A stretch of DNA of 64,000 nt from Artocarpus heterophyllus (lineage: Eukaryota; Streptophyta; Magnoliopsida; Rosales; Moraceae). Where the stretch lies: positions 5,925,512 through 5,989,511 of the forward strand of contig CM046350.1 of NCBI GenBank assembly GCA_025403435.1, read 5' to 3'. Positions 47,289 through 61,149 of the stretch are shown in pieces. A model generated the notes under the pieces. It ran no database searches. It saw only the letters and a list, made by a program, of their open reading frames with translations, and was not told where the DNA came from. Position 1 is the first letter of the stretch, and every line of letters starts with the position of its first letter. A program made the position numbers and the translations under genes.

Positions 47289-49020
47289 GCATGTATATTT
47301 ATATCAACAGCGCAGATTTTCCCTTTGGAAAAAAATGCCTTCTCCACTAGGGTATTCCTTCTCATGTCAATACATTTATCAATGAAACTTACAGTTCGAA
47401 GAGGGTTATTTAAAGCAAAGTGGTCACTGTGCCTCTTTGTTGTCCAAATCTCTAAGCAAGTCACTATCATTACAATTTATAAGCAAATCAAATTATGCAC
47501 CGACTTCTGTGTAAAAAATAAAATAAAAATGAAAAAAAGTTTTAGTAATTGTTATCCAGCAATGACGGTTTTTTTTTTTTTTTTTTTCACACTACTATTA
47601 TTGTTTAGGTGTACTGTTTTCAACTTTTATAGGCTTGAAAATTGAAATCATTGGATAGTTACAACTAACAGGCATATTCTTTCTTCTGTTACTCAAAAGA
47701 ATAATTTCAAAAGAAGATCAGGAAGAAGGGAATTTCAAAAGAAGATCAGGAAGAAGGGCCTTTGATTCTTTGGCCTTTGGAATCAAACGTCTTTATTTCA
47801 TACTATGAATTTTGCAGGTGGTCTTTTCTATTTCCCTTCTCATTCCAAGCACACAAAAGAAAAGATGCAAAAAAACTTGTTCAATCTTCTTGGGATCACC
47901 AAAAAAAAAAAAAAAGGAAAAATCATCTACTAATGCCCGCTTTCTCTTTTCCACTCTCAAACACACACCAACAATAACTTCTTTTGATCTTTTGCTAAAG
48001 CTGCCTTGTCCCCTTTCTTTGCTTTCTCACCATGCCATCTCCCCAGTACTCTTTAATTTTTCACGTTAATCCCAAAACTACCCTTCTCAAAAGCTGACAT
48101 CGCATGTAAATTCATTGTCCTAGTTGGTAACTTTGACCAAGGAATGTTGACTCATCAAGCGTGGCAAAAGTAGAATAGGTGTCAGAAGATGAGTGGTGGT
48201 GATTTTTGTGCTAGGCAGTAGGGAGGCAAATGTAATCAAAGGTAAGGGTCTCAAATTGGTCCCCCTCCTATACACTCAAAAAAAAACTTTTGTTTTTTTG
48301 GCTAGGGAGTGAAATGAATGATATTTTGTGCTCCCGTTTGACAGCGGACATTACGGGGATCTGTGAAGGAGAAGCACACGTGTGCATGCGAGACAGGTCT
48401 GGGACATATGGGGCCCAGCCCATCACGTGCGGTGGAGAACCAGAATTTAAAAAAATAAAAATCCGAATCCAAAATCCTTCAAGTGTGTGTGTGAACCAGT
48501 TCTGCTCTTAGCGCGCTTGGATGGCAGTGTGTTGTTAGGCTCACAGAAAAGTTGGGTCCACTTTTCTTTATTTCCTTTTTTTTTGTTTTTTTCTTTTTTG
48601 TTCCTCTTTTTATGAGAATTTTAACAAGTTTGAAATGTTGATTAAGCTTAAGGGAAACATTGATGATAATAGGATAAAACAAAAACATCACAAACTTTTC
48701 AAAGTTTTTAGCTGAACATAATGGTGTTGGGTGATATTATCTTGCAAATTATTGAACCGGACAACATGTTTTGCATGAAACGAATGAAAAAAACTGTTTT
48801 TTTTTTTAATTTTTATAATAATTCGTGTGGATGGAAAAGAAGGTATATGAAAATTGACAACCAATAACATTAAGGCCAAGCTACTTCTTGCCTATTATTT
48901 TTCTTCCCTTATTTAATATATATATATTCATTTAATTATTGAGGAAGAATATGAAATGAGCTTTAGCAAAATTATCAATATTGTAGAATATAAAGATTTC
49001 AAATCTGAGGCTCTAGTCTT
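46600..49020. other. Gene-free AT-rich DNA
   Basis: Contains a (TA)n tract at 47262-47288, a T run at 47570-47587 and an A run near 47890. A 26-bp tandem duplication (AATTTCAAAAGAAGATCAGG, at 47703 and 47730) is present. TTGACC and TTGACT W-box-like words lie at 48131-48150, but no gene follows them in the window. Confidence 0.45.
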
Positions 49021-49155
49021 CCATTTCTTTTGATAAGAAGTTATATTATAGACCCAAGGTGCACCCTTCTACAAGGACATTGCGAGCCATATATCAAAAC
49101 CATTTGTGGTAGAGAGTCGAACCCAAGTCAGAATTTGGTCCTCCAAAGTGTATAA
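49020..49155 (-). mobile_element. Possible tRNA-derived SINE
   Basis: In minus orientation GGTGTTATACACTTTGGAGG is followed 15-20 bases later by GGGTTCGACTCTC, close to a pol III B box (GGTTCGANTCC), at about the spacing of plant SINE heads. The body runs to about 49020 without a clear A or T tail or target duplication, so this is tentative. Confidence 0.35.
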
Positions 49156-49180
49156 CACCATATATATATATATATATATA
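49151..49180. repeat. (TA)n microsatellite
   Basis: About 15 TA units followed by TTTATTTATTTATTTAT. Confidence 0.85.
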
Positions 49181-49407
49181 TTTATTTATTTATTTATAAA
49201 AGCCACATAAACTAGCTTTTGAGAAATTGATACGTGCCAGTCACTTATGCATGGTGGGTGAGTGTCATTCCCAGCCAAGGCTTGCCCACTAGTGCGTTAG
49301 CAAAGACTCGTCTTTTGCTTACAGAATTGTTCTTATTAGTTTTTAAGGGACGCTTCCAAATGGGTCTCGTCCATATTCAACTACTTTGTTGCCACAGAAG
49401 AAAATAC

Positions 49408-49409
<2 letters not shown>

Positions 49410-49441
<32 letters not shown>
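49410..49441. repeat. (GA)n microsatellite
   Basis: About 16 GA units. Confidence 0.88.
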
Positions 49442-49444
<3 letters not shown>

Positions 49445-52400
49445 ATGAAACCTGGCTTCTTCTTCTTTTCTTTTTTTTTTCCTCCTTGTCAATTTAGTGA
49501 AATACTTCAAAATATATCTGTTAGTGCTTTGCATGGTTATATTTAAATCTTGTCTACCACTAGGAGATGCTTGAGAGCTTACGTCCCACATGGTCATTGG
49601 CAAAATTAAACACAAGTCCTATGTGTAGCCGCATGTATACAATGTTTTTACATATTACATATATAATATCTGAAAACAAATATAAAAACAAACAAGAACG
49701 TGTATAGATATGTGTGTGTATATATATAGTAATATACATGCACTAACCAATTCGTTTTCACAAGAGTTGGCGGTACAAATTAAGAACCAAACACTACATC
49801 AAAAAAAGTTTTTGATTAAGGAGAAGATTATGGTCATGATTAGGGCTTAATTATGTGAAAACCAGAAAAAGTCAAACTTTTGGATGGGTTGGTGGTCTCA
49901 CACATGACACACCCACTATCACTCTATTGGCATCATTAATGTTGTCAACTTCCCCCCACTTCACCAACCATATGAAGATATGGGTTTATACATTCTTTTT
50001 TCCTCACCAAAAGAAGGATTGGTTCTTTTGCATATGTATGTGACGGACTTTAAATCTTATGGAATGAAAGAAGTAATTTTGAATCCAATAAGTTTGTTGG
50101 TGTATAGCATTTTTTTATTTTTTATTTTTTTCTTGTCTAATGAAGTTTCTTCTAAATATATAATACGTTGGTCCCATTACTGGTTTATTTTTCAATGTAT
50201 AGGCATTTTGAGTCTATAATACTTTTGACTATAGGCTAGCCTTTTCTTTTCCTACAGTCCAAGATTCTTCAAAAAAAATTTTTTACTATTATTAAACAAT
50301 TTACTTAGGAATATGGGTTATGATAATTTAATTAGCATATCACACTGTTGTGATTTAGTGGTCCTCCTAAGTAGTACTCTCTCCACCCACCACCCCCACC
50401 ACAAGATATGACATTATTTCTCAGGAATGTATAGTTCGAATGATAGAAAAAGGAACTAATTTGCTTGAGCTCATCGAAGCGCTAACTAATTAATAGACAT
50501 GATAATTAGAAAAAAAAAAATCATAATCTAATTACATATATAGAGATTTAGTAGAGCTTGAGCGCAATTACAAGCTGATGTACCACATGGTATTTCTACA
50601 TATATACATTTTTAAGCAGAAAACCTACGTGTATATGCAGGTGTATATGTGTGTGTGTATATATATATTACACATCTATATTTGAGATTGTCAATATGGA
50701 TATGAAAAATACCTTACTGACAGGTGGTTCTATCAGTTGTGATTATGACCAAATCTAACACTTAGAAGTATCTGAAGTGTACGTTGTGATTATATACGTA
50801 ATGCATGGCAGGAACATTTAGTTTGACTTTGTGTATGTGAATCAAGATTACGTATTATATGTTCACTAGAAATTAAGGAACACGAAAAAAAAAACATTTT
50901 AGTACGTATATATTAGATTGAAATCAAGTGTTTATATTTGTCTTTGCACTAAAATATGCATGAAGACTCTAAAGCCCGAAAGAAAGTGAAATGATCATAA
51001 ATATATAGGCAAAACTAAGTCCTAGACTCCTATTATCTGAAGGCTTGAGTTATATAATCGGTAAATATATTAATGTAAAAGGATAATTATCTTTCTGGTT
51101 TTGATAGTCAAAAAGTCTTGTTCTCTTCTCTGGCCACCATATTCTCAAGAACCAAATGATTAGAGAGCTCCTAAAGCATTATCAATGTGTTTGCAAATTT
51201 AATTCAAAGGGCGGTTGTAACTCCCTATAAAGTTGTGTTTCTCATAACTACTTTTTTTTTTAATTCACAACGACCGATGCTCCAAGTGAGCTATAGGTAC
51301 GAGATATTTTAAGCAAAAATTTGTTCCCAAAGGCCCAAGTGCACTGTTAAAAAAGCAAGTGTCTTTTTGACATTTGCATTTTGATCACATGACTCCAAAG
51401 TTCTAAACGCCTATCATGGAGACCGTAGCAACTATCGAAGAAAAAAGTACAAATAAATAAAATTTTGGAATAATATGAATTATGATCGCAATTTTGGCCT
51501 TCAAAAAACTCAAATACTACTTTGAGGAAGAGACCTGCCAAGCTAAGACCCAATTAAATGATGATAATATTAAAAAAAAAACAAATTACTTTCATGTTAG
51601 TCCAATACCCGATATTGTCCTTGTAACTTTTTTGCTTGTGCAAGAGAAAAAGTACTAAAAAGAAAAAGTTTTCAAGAGAATAGTACCACAACAATTTGGC
51701 TTTGGACTGATCACTTAGTGTTGCTTTGAAAATGAAGTTTACGGTAACATTTATTTGCATATACATAGAAAAAAAAAACAAATATTATTAAAACATTCAA
51801 ATACTTTTTGAGCCATTCTCTTGGCTTAGAGGCCAACCAAATTTGACATCAGGGCCTAGAGGATCAAAGATTAGATCCTTTTGTCTACAGCTTTGGAGAC
51901 CATGAATCTATCACTCTATCTTTCCATTAACCTCATTAATATTTAACCTATTTTTACCACCCGGAAAATTCCGCCGCCACCGGAAAATTAAGTTATGGCC
52001 TATCCAATCTTAATTTTGATCAATTATTAATAATTTATAAATATTAGTAAAATCACCCACCAAGTGATATTAACAAAAAGCCGCATTTTTGTTGATTATT
52101 AGTAATCTTTCTTGTAAATACACAGTTGTTGATTATATGAAGATGGTGTTATCGTGAAGCAAGAGAGGACCCACGTGTTATGCGAAAGAAAAGTTAAAGC
52201 TGTCTAATATTATCTCTCTTTGCAATGAATGGGAGTGTAGAAAATCTGCCTTTGCTTTTAACCTCACCATTGATCATCTTCTTACAATCTTTTTTTTTTT
52301 TTTTCTTAACTTTATTCCACTTAGTACTGACTGATAACGCAATCCCATAATAATATTCCTTCATTTTTAGCTATTCTTGTTCTAAAGAAGAAGACTTTTT

Positions 52401-52754
52401 TAAAGCAACTCTCATTTTTTGCACCAACATCTTTTATCTCCAAGAAATGAACTGTCAATTCTACAATATTACATATTCTTTACTTCACCACCAAACAAAA
52501 AAAAAAAAAAAAAAGAGCGAAAAAATTGTAACAAAGACAACTTCATTAAAAAAAACAAAAAAAAGAAAGAAAGAGTGGCCAGAAGTAAATCAGTCATCAA
52601 TTCATAAGACAAAAAAAAAGAGAAATATTATTCTCTAAATTGTAAAAAACCCCCACACCATTACTTCAAAAAAGCTAATTATAAAAATAATTAAAATTTA
52701 TACCATTTCCCCCCTCATTTTTTCTTTTTCTTCTCTCTTCTTTTTTTTGGGAAA
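49442..52754. other. Gene-free AT-rich DNA and the 3' flank of the BIG GRAIN 1-like gene
   Basis: Only short frames and A/T-rich low-complexity runs. 52500-52754 (A-rich on the plus strand) is the probable 3' UTR of the gene on the minus strand. No RNA gene was recognised. Confidence 0.45.
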
Positions 52755-54093
52755 TTACAAAATCAAACCATTTGCAATGGCTCGATTGGTATCAAAATGC
52801 GTAGTTTCATAAACCGGCAATTCTTCTCGATACCTTTCGATCCCAATCGCCGACAGATTATCCAATTCAAACAGATCAGAGCTCGAATAACTCGCCGCGT
52901 CATCATCGTTGTCGTCGTCGTCTTCATCTTCATTATCGTCACGATCAAAGGCATTGTCGTCTCTACGAACGACATCTGTCATGTCGAACTCGTCGACGAC
53001 GGCACTGTTACGATTGTCGTTTGCATTCTTCTTCTGGTAATTCTTCAACAGGTCTATCGCCATGTCTTGGACTCGGCGGCGATCGTCGATGGAATCTCTC
53101 ACAGTGGTTATCGCCATTAGTGCTGGCTCGCGATCCTCATGCAGGCTTTTGTGGCCGCAGGGACGGCAGTCCTCGTCGACGATTTCGCTCACCGGACAGA
53201 ACCTGACCGACCTCTTCGTGGTGCTGTTGTCGCTGAACTTCCCTCGCGACGACGGCGTATTGCTCAGGCATGACCTCGAGAACGACGAGGCTGAAGAGCA
53301 CGTCGTCGTCGACGCATTCGCCGACTTCGATTTCCTCTGCGGATTGCTCAGGTCGTCGACGATCTTCGCCTTCTTCCCGTTCCCGGCGGTGAAGAGCGAG
53401 TTGAGGAAGCTCGCGAGGCGGCCGCCAGGGGAGATCGGCTGCTTCACTTTCTTCAAGTCGCCGTAGATCTTCAACGCCTTCGATTTCGTCTTCCCGAACC
53501 CACTCTCGCGCTTGCTAGGTTTTTGATGCTTGATCGGAGCGGAATTGATGTACTGGGAGCGACAGTAGCCGCCGTCAAATTGAGCCTTCTCCGACGCCGT
53601 CGCAATCTTGGCCGGAGCGGAGACGCTCGTCCGAATCGGCTTCGGCCTCTGCAAGGACTCCGACTCAGACGACGATAATCCGCCTCCGGAGCTCGAATCG
53701 GACGAGCTCGAGCTCGAATTCAGCAGCGCAATCTCCCGGCTGTGGCGTGACTTTCTGTCGAATTCCGCGGCGGAGCTGCGCCGGACAACGACCTTCTCGC
53801 TCACCTTCTTCTCCATCCACTTCTCGATCATGCAAGCTCGCCTGAAATTCGCCATTTTCTCCTCCTCCTTTGTACCGGAACAACTGCTCTGTTTTTTCCT
53901 CATGGTTTCTCCGTAGAATATCACCGCTCCTCCGGCCGATACAGAATTCACTTCACCACCACCACCACCAGCAGCGTCGTTTCCGTCGTCAATCGAACGG
54001 TAAATGGCGTCGAGAAGAGTGGAAGAGAAAGAGGGATTGTCTCTCCGGTGACGATGCCGATTATCTTGTCGTATGGACTTATCCCACCTCTCC

Positions 54094-54095
<2 letters not shown>
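52755..54095 (-). CDS. BIG GRAIN 1-like protein
   Basis: Single-exon gene of 446 codons, clearly more GC-rich than its surroundings. The family N-terminal block is NPSFSSTLLDAIYRSIDDGN (about 20-39). Further blocks are RRACMIEKWMEKKVSEKVV, KTKSKALKIYGDLKKVKQPI and PGGRLASFLNSLFTAGNGKK. The acidic C-terminal region DDNEDEDDDDNDDD leads to the conserved end SSDLFELDNLSAIG, ELPVYETT and TNRAIANGLIL. Long Ser and Gly runs lie between. No transmembrane segment is obvious. In rice, BIG GRAIN 1 is a plasma-membrane protein that promotes auxin transport/response and grain size; function here is by family only. The start is fixed by the only in-frame Met before the conserved block that follows an (AT)n tract. 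Confidence 0.93.

Positions 54096-54096
<1 letters not shown>

Positions 54097-54125
<29 letters not shown>
54097..54125. repeat. (TA)n microsatellite touching the BG1-like start codon
   Basis: About 14 TA units on the 5' side of the start codon, one base from it. In the mRNA it would be an (AU)n tract immediately before AUG. Confidence 0.88.
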
Positions 54126-54128
<3 letters not shown>

Positions 54129-54640
54129 AGTAGAAATACCAAGACGAGAATCAGTTAAGCAAACAAACAGAAACAGTGGACTACTGGGCTTGATCGAATG
54201 ATGTGCAATTATGTGTCTGCTTCAGAGAGTGTCAAAAGCTGATAAATAGTAAGAGAGAGAGAGAACACTTTGGATGTGTCGTTTGTGTGTTTGATGATGG
54301 GAAGGGGCCAAAGATTGATTATAATTATTATGTGAAAGGAAAGACAAGTTCAAGACACAGAGAGAGACTCTCAAATGACTTCACTTTATTTATTTTTTTC
54401 CCCATTTTTTTTGCTGCTGTCACTGTTTGAGAACAAAATAGAAGAGAGAAAGAAACAAAGCAGACATGCGCTTTGATGAGTGCTTGATGGCTTTTACAGA
54501 AGAGAGAGAGAGAGAGAGTTAAGTAATCAAAGCCAGAGACCACGCCTGAGAGAGATCAGAGAAATGGTTGAGAGAGAGAGAGAGAGAGAGAGCCTTCTTT
54601 GTGTGCCTCCTTTTTTTTTTCACACACTTTATAAGCCTGC
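54126..54640 (-). promoter_or_regulatory. BG1-like 5' flank and probable 5' UTR with CT-rich tracts
   Basis: On the minus strand this region has several (CT)n runs, at 54252-54263, 54500-54518 and 54571-54592, the Y-patch/CT-repeat type common in plant core promoters and leaders. No clear TATA position can be chosen among the AT-rich words. Confidence 0.4.
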
Positions 54641-57438
54641 AAATTCCAAGCTGGAGTCTCTGACAGCTGGCATGGTGACGTGGCATTGCTGATTTATTTG
54701 GATTTTAGAAATAGGAATCCTTTTTGTTCATGTAATAATTTTTCCCATTATTGAATTGAATTACAATTCTTCTTCTCTTGTTCTACACACCACTTTGCAG
54801 TTTGCCTCATGAACTGACATAAGATCCTTGCTTTTACTCCCAAAAAAAAAAAAAAACAATTTAAAGATGGAAAATATATTATATAATGTGTAGGACCAAT
54901 ATTGATCTTAACAACTCGAACCGATATTGATTAGGGGTCTACATTATTACTATTATTATTATAGAATTTCCCTTTCCTTTTTCTCTTTTCTTCTCTGCAT
55001 TTTCTATTGGGTATTAGCAGGCGAAAATTTTGGCTCTCACCCTTTTACTTTAGGCACACCCAATATTGATCATCTGGGTCCTATGGTTGGTCCATTTCTT
55101 TATTGTTATTATTGTTGTTGTTCTTGTTGTTCTTTCTTTCTTTTCTAGTTTTTTATCTCTTCAAATTAATTAAATTTCAGTATTGAATGATAAGCTCTAC
55201 TAATCCTAGATTTATATATTTACTTCAAAAAATTGTAGTTGCAAAGTGAACGCTATCTCATTAAGGCTAATTTGCTTTTGAAAACTGTGGAACTTCATAC
55301 TTTAGGGAAAGATAAGTAAGTGGGAAACACATGAGGACTACTGTAGTGAAGGGAACACCACTAAATCTTTTGTTAATTAACTGTATCATTAATGAGAAGT
55401 ATGATTGCTCAAAGCTGTTTTTGCCTAGCTAGCCCTTTGCACAGTCAACTTCTGCGGCTCATTATAAATTCAAATGCTATATCTACGTACTTATGAAACC
55501 GCCATATGTATATATATGTATATATGTATATGATAAAAGTTGATAAAGTTGACATTTTTTTTAATCTTGCATGCTATGTGACATTTTTTTTTGAAACGAA
55601 ACATTCAATTTTCAAACAAGACTGTTTTGTCAAATCTCTACATCCTTTTTATTTGTGGTATTTCATATGATACCATTTTCAAAGTTACATATATATATAT
55701 AACAAACAGGTAGTTTGGCATATACATATATATATACACACACACATATATATATCCAAGTCATTTAAATACAAAATTTTGAATTATTAACCATGAGGTT
55801 TGTTTGATTGTAGATTGTCCGCAAAACGCCAAGCAAATCTACGATAATTTATTGTTTTACCAAAGATGATTGGCATATCCTTTTACAATAATCACAAGAT
55901 ACGAATCCCTTTGAATGGCAAATGAGCAATATAATTATGAAGCAGATTTGGCAAACATTGCCTTGACTTTAGCTAGTAGAAAAAATAAATAAATAATCCA
56001 TCTAATAAAATATAATTTTACAGATTAAATGAGTTGGTATTTCGCTTTTTACTTTCATTTAAGCAATCAATTTTACCTTTGCTTTACTTAATTTATTATT
56101 TCTTTTTTTCCTTTTTTTCCCTATGAATGTGCTTGTTTTTACCTTTAGCTCTTATGGTGGGCAATCCAAGCTTTTGGATGTATATTTACTGATTGTTTTC
56201 CAACAGTTTGAATACAGTGAATCCAAATAATTTACCGACAAGATAATTACGCAGTACCCTTGTTGTGATCATAGAGCAGTCTTTTGGATTTCCACATAAT
56301 CCCCCATAGGACCAACTTTGTAATTTATAGCTAACTCACAAAAGTGTGCTTTTCTATTTATATATATCCTCGTGGAGACATGGACGTTAAGAGCCTTGTT
56401 TGGCATGAGGAAAAGTTAAAATAAAAAAATAAAAGAAAAGGGTGAGGGGATTGGTGGATGGATTTTTGTACTTGTAGTTATTTAATAGGAGAAATAAAAA
56501 GAATTAAATAAATTGGATTTCAATATTTCAATTCCCTTAAAAGTATTCTAATTTTAATCTCTCTATCTGGGAGAGATTAAACGAGGGAATTCATACAGAA
56601 GAAAATAGAACAAGGTCATTTCTTCCCCTTTTTTTTATTTTCCTCATCTAAATCATATGTCATTTTTTATTCTTATTTTGTCCCCCTCTTATCAAACGCA
56701 TAGCCTAAAGTTTTGTTTTTATATAAAATATTTAATGTATAGGTCTTTGAACCTAGTTAAAGAAACAAAAGAAACTGGTATAGACAAGCCATATATAAGC
56801 AATAATCTGAGCATGTGTTTTGTTTATGAGTTTAAACATGGCAATTCAAAAAAAATTCTATAAGCTTTTTTTGCAAATTTTCTAGTGAAATCTATGAACC
56901 AAACATGAATCGACATATATATATATATATATATATGAACACAATATGCGAAAATGATCAGAAAATAAACATCTAGAGCAGACAATATATCGACTATAAT
57001 GTGTATAAACACATACATGCATTTATTGATATATGGATAGAGATCATAAGAAAGGAAAACTAAATTTATGAATGTACATACATGAGTTTGTAGAGACAGT
57101 ATCTGTATGATTATGCTTATATAAGGATCGTCTATACCAGATTCTTTTGTTTCTTTAACAAGATTCAAAGACCTGTCATCTTAATCCCACTCTGTACTCA
57201 AAGCTGGCAAATATGATCTTTTCTCTTTGTTCTCATCCTCCTTGAGATGCGTAAGATAAGCATTAATTAATTTAATGATGATATTATCTCAGTATCACAA
57301 AATAATAATTATCAATTGCGTCTGCAATATTGTGTCCTTGATTATTTTTTGGATACACATATATGCATTTCCTAATTCTGTTCTTGATTTGACAACTTGG
57401 ACAGTTGTCAAATCTTTAATATAGATGCGTTATTTTTT

Positions 57439-57474
<36 letters not shown>

Positions 57475-58035
57475 ATATTAAGCATGTTCTTAGTGGCTAG
57501 TGCTTATTTGCACAATCATTGCACTCGTGGCTCCTAAGCTTTTCTGGTGATACATATGCACATATATATATATATATATATAGATATAGATATAGATCGA
57601 TCTAAGACTAAATTGAATAGCAAAGTAATATATATCTAAATGTGATTATTTGATTAATCTATAAGAGGATTAGGACAAGGGAATTCATGTGTGTACACGA
57701 TAGAGTAAAAGTAAGAGTAAACTAATTAATATAAAGTCTAAAGTAAAAGCCTCCCAAAAAGCCAAAAGGAACGTGCGTGTGCCTTGCTCTCCTTCCAGTC
57801 ATTCCCCTTTTCCTCACATGTACTCTTCTGTTTCTCTCTCTTTCCCTCTACCTTACTTTCAAACTGACGAAAAATTCCCCATTATCATATACTAATATTC
57901 TATAAACAAACAACATAGAAACCCGCCCAACTAACTTTACCCAAATTAATTATTCCTTGTACAATATGATCCTTGGTATGTGTGATATATTTTATCGTAA
58001 CCATAAATCCATGCAGTCACACATGATACACGTAC

Positions 58036-58036
<1 letters not shown>

Positions 58037-58081
<45 letters not shown>
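58037..58081. repeat. (TA)n microsatellite, longest in the window
   Basis: About 22 uninterrupted TA units. Confidence 0.88.
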
Positions 58082-58085
<4 letters not shown>

Positions 58086-58374
58086 AGTTTTATGTCAAAA
58101 TTTCACCAATGGCCGTACACTGGATTTAGCATTATTAGATCAACAAACACAAATTGAAGGAGGAATTTCTACGGTATATGAAAAAAAAAAAAAAAACACC
58201 CTATTGGTCGATCAGAGCTTTATTTTAAATTATTAAATGTGTACCATATTGTTTTGTTACTTTTGTACACTTTTTATTTTAACATAATTTTAGGTAATAC
58301 TTTGACTAATCCAATACCTGTGGTGTTTTATGTTTGTCATTGTAATATTGTTTCTACTCTAGTATAATATTTAT

Positions 58375-58851
58375 GGTGTGTTTAATTTGATGGAATGGCT
58401 ATCAGAATAGAACGACCATTCCTAAAACCTAGTCATTTTTATGTTTGATTAGATAAATAGTCATAGGAATAGGAATTCCGATGGAATTGCTATTCTATCA
58501 AAATGGTTGAATAACAATTGCAAGAGTGAACCAATTGAATAATCATTCTATGCGACAACTGATATTAATTAAAATTCTCTATTCCTAAATAATCCCTCTT
58601 AATATTCTAGAATTAGTTTAATTACTATTACATTAATGATTAAGTGAAAGGGATATTTATGTCAAAGCAATTACTATTCCATTATATTCTAATGACTAAC
58701 CAAACATGAGAATTGCAATTCTAATATTAATTCCAATGGCTAACTAAATAAAAGAATACGAATATTCCATTCACCTCATTCCTATTCTCATCCCATCGTA
58801 TTTTTATTTCTATTCCTATTTTTTTTCTATTTCATCAAAACAAATGTCACC
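58375..58851. mobile_element. MITE-like element with GGTGTGTTTAATTTGATGGA ends
   Basis: The left end GGTGTGTTTAATTTGATGGA and the reverse complement of the right end, GGTGACATTTGTTTTGATGA, form imperfect terminal inverted repeats of about 24 bp. The interior is rich in GGAAT/ATTCC words in both orientations. It does not code. The short target duplication is not resolvable (TTA or TAT possible). Confidence 0.55.
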
Positions 58852-61149
58852 TTAATGTTACACGTGTTGACTGGATTATATTTATATAAGTGTTACATGA
58901 CAATATGAACAGTGTTACAATTGCAGACAAGAAAAACTTACAAGTACTAACTGCTCTGAGTGCCTAATGGAGACATTTTCTATATTTTTTACCAGGTTTA
59001 AAATTTAAAAACAAGCACTCCAATACTTCTAATATTTTATTGAAATTTCAAAATTTTGAAAGTCTCAAAATATCTTTTGAGAGTATTAAAAAATTATGTA
59101 AAAATATCAAGGAAATTTCAATAAATATTAAAAAATGTCGATAAAGATATATCACTTTTGCTAAGGTCATAGTTCTTTTTTCAACACAATTAAAAGAAAC
59201 ATCAGGAAAAATATCGGAAACTTTCACAAAAGTTTATAAACATCAACATTTAATGGATTTTATTATTGTTTTCATTTTATCAATGTTCCTATTAGCTAAA
59301 TAGTAGATTGCTATCACTTAGGATACTTTACACTTTGTAAGTTAGCATATCATTGTTTTATTATGCCTTGAATGAGGACGAAATCCCAATCATATTTCAT
59401 CCATTTTAATCATGTTTTATGTAAAAGTTGTTTATTTATGTATGTTTGGATGTTTTATCATATTCTTAAATATCAAAAGAAAAATTAAGTTCTAAAATAA
59501 ATATACATAATTGTCATATTTTTTTGAAATTTTTACCGATAGCAATTTTATTCAAAATTTCTCCAAATGTATATTTTCACCGATAATTTTCGCCCTTGGC
59601 AATAAGTATCCTACTCCAAAAGCTCCAAACAAAGGCCATGCGCAAAGGAAAACTACAAATTAGCTATCTAGTATGGCTAACCAGCTAGTAGTCGAAGTAG
59701 GAAGCTTATCATGAAATGGCATAATGTTTGGTCTTCGTAAATGCTTTCAAAAAGTTACATGAAAACCTATACTCTACGATGATGTACAAGGGTAACATAG
59801 AGTCATAGGCTCGTGAAAAGGGACAATATATTCTCTTTAGATCATGGGGTTTGATGTGGGAAACATGCATGGGAGAAGGAAGATTCCATTCAGATCACTA
59901 AGGAATTTTATGACCAAACTTTGGGGACCCAAAATCCAACACAATGCAAACATTGACATGCCCTAAACAAGCAAAAGTTCTTTGGCGCACACACATATGT
60001 ATTGTATTTCCATCACCCATCAATCCCACCTAAGAATCTTTCAACAAAATGTTCTTTCATTGACGTATAGATAGTGCCTCCACTTATAATTCTACTCCAT
60101 TCTAATAAGGAATACAACGGTTTGTATTTATTTTTCTTGGTGAACTATAAATATTATAGTGTGTGAGAGCTTTATATTGTAACAATTTTTTTTTTTTTAC
60201 TGTAACACGTGAGAATTTTATACTGTTTTTAACTAAAAATTCGGCTAGAACCAACTTTATTAAACAGACTATTAATTTAGAGTAGAGGATAATTTATTAA
60301 ATAGTATCATAGCGAGATAGTTTGGTTTAAGAGGACAAAAGTTAAACTTTTCCTTTGCAAATTAAACACTTTCCGTTATGTCATGTATGTATGTATGAGG
60401 TCTAAATTTCAACTTTTTAAATCACGGATATATTTGTTAATGTCACACTTACAAGAAAAAAAAAATTAGTGGATTTTGCCATTATAATGTTAAAGATATG
60501 GACGAAACCGTTGAAAGCAATTTAAAGGTCTTTTCAAACTTTTTGTTTTTGTTTGATAGTAGCACATATATAGATTTTTGTCCCTGCCCACATAACAAAA
60601 TAGAAGCCTATTTGTATTATAGCCGTAAAGGGATTCACACTCAGCCTCCTTATAGTATCAAAATTTCTTGATTTTGATCATTTTATAGTTGTACTAAAAC
60701 ACTAACAAGATATAGTCTTCTCCAATTTGTGGGGTCTATGGTGGCTTCCACAACGGATAGAATAATTCACATCAATTGTCCCTTTTTTTCCTTTATTTTT
60801 CTCCCATCTTTCTTTCTTTGCGTTCTTTTTTTTTTTTTTTTGGTGGGTGTGTGATTTTATTTTCCTTTTGATATTTTTTTCCCACAATTAATCATAGAAT
60901 CATAGATCTATCTCATTGACTCCACTTAAATTAATGTCACACTACCCACCATTCATAGCCGGCCATGCATATTTCCAAAGGATATATATTGGTGGAATTG
61001 AGGCCCGGTATTATCACCTATTGATTCCATCATTTTTTTTCTCGTGGCTTTCAAATATTGTAGCCATACCAAACTTAGCTCTAGCTAATTGAAACCCTAG
61101 ATTGCTTTTTCCCCCGTTTTAATCATTTTATTGCAAATTTAAGATTCTC

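Larger units (their letters stand above)
54641..61149. other. Gene-free AT-rich region with microsatellites and MITE-like elements
   Basis: 6.5 kb with no recognised coding exon. It holds (TA)n at 56917-56936, 57561-57582 and 58037-58081, (GA)n at 57439-57466, a MITE-like element at 58375-58851, a TATCG/AAATTTC-rich stretch at 58990-59600, and the dispersed AGAGCTTTATATTGTAAC motif at 60160-60240. Confidence 0.5.

Noticed and set aside
48120..48160. Cluster of W-box-like TTGAC words suggesting a promoter
   Set aside because: No gene starts downstream on either strand, and such words are common by chance.
54495..54520. ACAGAAGAGAGAGAGAG resembles miR156
   Set aside because: It is part of a GA microsatellite in the BG1-like promoter, with no matching arm.
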